In this document: positions 22,407-23,378 of the stretch, one piece after another
Position numbering within the stretch: position 1 is the first letter of the stretch
Layout of the letters: the number at the start of each line of letters is the position of its first letter
Source of the DNA: Ga0077553 sp038215275
GTDB lineage: Bacteria; Acidobacteriota; Terriglobia; Bryobacterales; Bryobacteraceae
Direction of reading: 5' to 3'
Length of the DNA stretch: 23,378 bases
NCBI GenBank assembly: GCA_038215275.1
Contig: JBBQRA010000078.1
Coordinates: 1-23,378 of the forward strand
Position numbers and translations under genes: made by a program
The notes under the pieces: model-generated
Databases searched by the model: none
The model's input: the letters and a program-made list of their open reading frames with translations, nothing else
What the model was told of the DNA's origin: nothing

Positions 22407-23186
22407 ATGGACTTGCAGCAACTACGGTATTTCCTGGCAGTGGCTCGGACCGGCAGCTTTGTTCGCGCTGCCGAGGAGGAGAATGTGGCGCAGCCCTCGC
22501 TGTCGCAGCAGATCAAACGGCTGGAGTTGGATCTGAAAGTTCCTGTCTTTGATCGATTGGGCCGGGGGGTGAAGTTGAACCGGTTTGGCGAGGCTCTGCT
22601 GCCCCGGGCCGAAGAGATTCTTCGGCGGGTGACGAAGGCAGAGAAGTTGTTGGGCAGTATGCAGGAGTTCGACAGTGGGAGGTTGACCGTCGGAGTGATT
22701 CCGACGGTATTACCGTACTCAATGGCGCGTCCGATGGCGGATTTTCGTAGGCAGTAACCGCGAGTGGAGCTGGAAGTTTTAGAGGCGACGACTGAAAAAT
22801 TAATCGAAGGGCTGCGCGGAGGGCTGGTGGATCTGGTGATCGTGGCGTTGCCGATCAAGCAGCCGGAGATCGTGTGCAGTGAGCTGTTTCGGGAGCCGCT
22901 CTTGGTGGCGATCCCTAAGGATCATCCGTTAAGTGGGGTAAAGGCGCTGGCTCTGCCACAGTTGTAGGGCAAAAAGATGTTGTTGCTGCGGGAAGGGCAT
23001 TGTTTGCGTGATGACGTGTAGACGGTCTGCAGCCGGGCGAAGGTGCAATTCCGGCAGATCTTCGAGAGCGACCATTTGGCGAGCATCTTTTCGCTGGTAG
23101 CGAACGGATTTGGGGTGAGGATAGTGCCGGGGATGGCGGCATCGGAGGCGCAGGAGTGCCAATTGGTGCCGTTAGGAGCTGTCTAG
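22407..23186 (+). pseudogene. LysR-type transcriptional regulator (OxyR-like), inactivated by three in-frame stops and 3' truncation
   Basis: The N-terminal 116 residues are intact: a LysR helix-turn-helix (MDLQQLRYFLAVARTGSF, then AQPSLSQQIKRLE) and the start of the effector domain (GRLTVGVIPTVLPY). TAA at 22755 replaces a residue between RRQ and PRVELEVLEATTE. TAG at 22965 follows LALPQL and precedes GKKMLLLREGHCLRDDV. A second TAG at 23019 precedes TVCSRAKVQFRQ. The frame is otherwise preserved through SIFSLVANGFGVRIVPGMA to QLVPLG, after which homology is lost where an insertion sequence seems to begin. GHCLRDDV with its Cys is in the place of the redox Cys of OxyR-like proteins. Point stops without frameshifts suggest recent decay. 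The gene may still yield a DNA-binding fragment. Confidence 0.85.
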
Positions 23187-23190
23187 AAAT

Positions 23191-23212
23191 AACATTTCCA
23201 TATAGAAATGTT
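23191..23212. repeat. 22-bp palindrome just before the transposase
   Basis: AACATTTC (23191-23198) and GAAATGTT (23205-23212) are perfect 8-bp arms around CATATA. The upstream candidate ATG of the transposase (23208-23210) lies in the right arm. As RNA this would make a hairpin that hides this start; as DNA it could be a subterminal transposase-binding site. Confidence 0.55.
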
Positions 23213-23219
23213 TTGGAGC

Positions 23220-23378
23220 ATGCTGGAGAGGATGGATGCGTTGTCTGGGATCAAGACGCGATACGCAACTCTGGGACGAATGCTGGATGAGCGAGCGCGT
23301 CGTTTGTTGGTGGCCGCCGAGAGCCAATCGATCGGGCGCGGTGGCATCTCGGCGGTGGCACAGGCTACCGGAGTGTCG
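23220..23378 (+). CDS. ISAzo13-family transposase, N-terminal fragment (partial)
   Basis: The open frame gives 53 residues to the window edge. It contains LDERARRLLVAAESQSIGRGGISAVAQATGVS, here split as LDERARRLLVAAES and GRGGISAVAQATGVS, which is the characteristic opening of ISAzo13-like transposases (the DDE type with an N-terminal helix-turn-helix). The start may be ATG 23220, or 23208 inside the palindrome; neither has a well-spaced ribosome site. The catalytic residues are beyond the window, so it is unknown whether the enzyme is intact. Confidence 0.75.
   Translation, partial: MLERMDALSGIKTRYATLGRMLDERARRLLVAAESQSIGRGGISAVAQATGVS

Larger units (their letters stand above)
23173..23378 (+). 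mobile_element. Left part of an ISAzo13-like insertion sequence (runs off the window)
   Basis: The LysR-type homology ends near 23175 and a transposase reading frame starts about 45 bp later, so the left end of the element lies between roughly 23170 and 23190, around GGAGCTGTCTAGAAATAAC. The right end and target duplication are outside the window, so the exact boundary and terminal repeats cannot be determined. The inserted element has probably removed or displaced the last part of the regulator gene. Confidence 0.65.

Noticed and set aside
22172..22858. 228-residue minus-strand frame across the LysR-type pseudogene
   Set aside because: Its Ser/Arg/Thr-rich sequence has no recognisable domain and is antisense to clear LysR-type coding sequence. 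Only the short signal-peptide ORF at 22165-22251, in a different frame, looks real.
8102..23021. Stop-codon recoding or an alternative genetic code as the reason for readable frames across TAG, TGA and TAA
   Set aside because: All three stop codons occur inside the two broken genes, one of which also has a frameshift, while neighbouring intact genes end normally in TAA, TAG and TGA. No selenocysteine-like hairpin or pyrrolysine context was evident. Pseudogenes explain the data better.
1..23378. CRISPR array, tRNA, rRNA or prophage genes
   Set aside because: No regularly spaced direct repeats, cloverleaf-like elements, rRNA segments or phage structural genes were recognised when reading both strands.

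Overview
This window looks like chromosomal DNA of a high-GC, Gram-negative bacterium, most likely an Acidobacteriota of the Bryobacterales/Solibacter type. This is an inference from gene content and style: an LptE-like outer-membrane lipoprotein, a BlaI repressor paired with an M56 peptidase fused to a TonB C-terminal domain, a Tat-exported Gfo/Idh/MocA oxidoreductase, a GMC oxidoreductase with a gluconate-dehydrogenase subunit-3 partner, and an ISAzo13-like transposase. No 16S rRNA, tRNA or CRISPR was found, so the taxonomy stays provisional.

Layout. (1) 1-1372: the tail of a DinB-like gene on the plus strand converges on a minus-strand pair, pyrD then ridA. (2) 1512-3476: a hybrid sensor histidine kinase, divergent from pyrD, converges with a 44-bp overlap on a minus-strand pair made of a DapA-family aldolase and a PLP-dependent decarboxylase (3433-5748). 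(3) 5845-7075: a secreted BsuPI-domain protein and ribosomal protein bS20. (4) 7091-8882: a BlaI repressor with two AT-rich palindromes in front of it, followed by a broken M56/TonB sensor gene that carries two in-frame stops and one frameshift. (5) 8872-12926: a tightly packed minus-strand operon, in transcription order psd, pssA, an Asd-like gene lacking catalytic residues, lptE, holA. It couples phosphatidylethanolamine synthesis and LPS export with the replication clamp loader. (6) 12960-17271: M28 peptidase, gluconate-dehydrogenase subunit 3, GMC oxidoreductase and a YihY/BrkB membrane protein, closely spaced on the plus strand. (7) 17295-19887: Tat-exported oxidoreductase, accA and a small Cys-containing membrane-anchored protein of unknown function. 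(8) 19991-22175: a MacA-like adaptor and a MacB-like ABC ATPase without an adjacent permease. (9) 22165-23378: a decaying region with a truncated secretory ORF, a LysR/OxyR-like pseudogene with three internal stops that loses its 3' end at an insertion sequence, and the start of an ISAzo13-like transposase that runs off the window.

Most of the window is ordinary housekeeping and metabolic sequence. The best candidates for a second look are the orphaned BlaI repressor with an unusual nested palindrome over its own start codon, the catalytically dead Asd-like protein inside the envelope-lipid operon, the His-to-Lys change in a relict Hpt domain of the hybrid kinase, and the rearranged right end, where an efflux operon seems to have lost its permease. 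I did not find convincing evidence of a wholly new multi-gene system.
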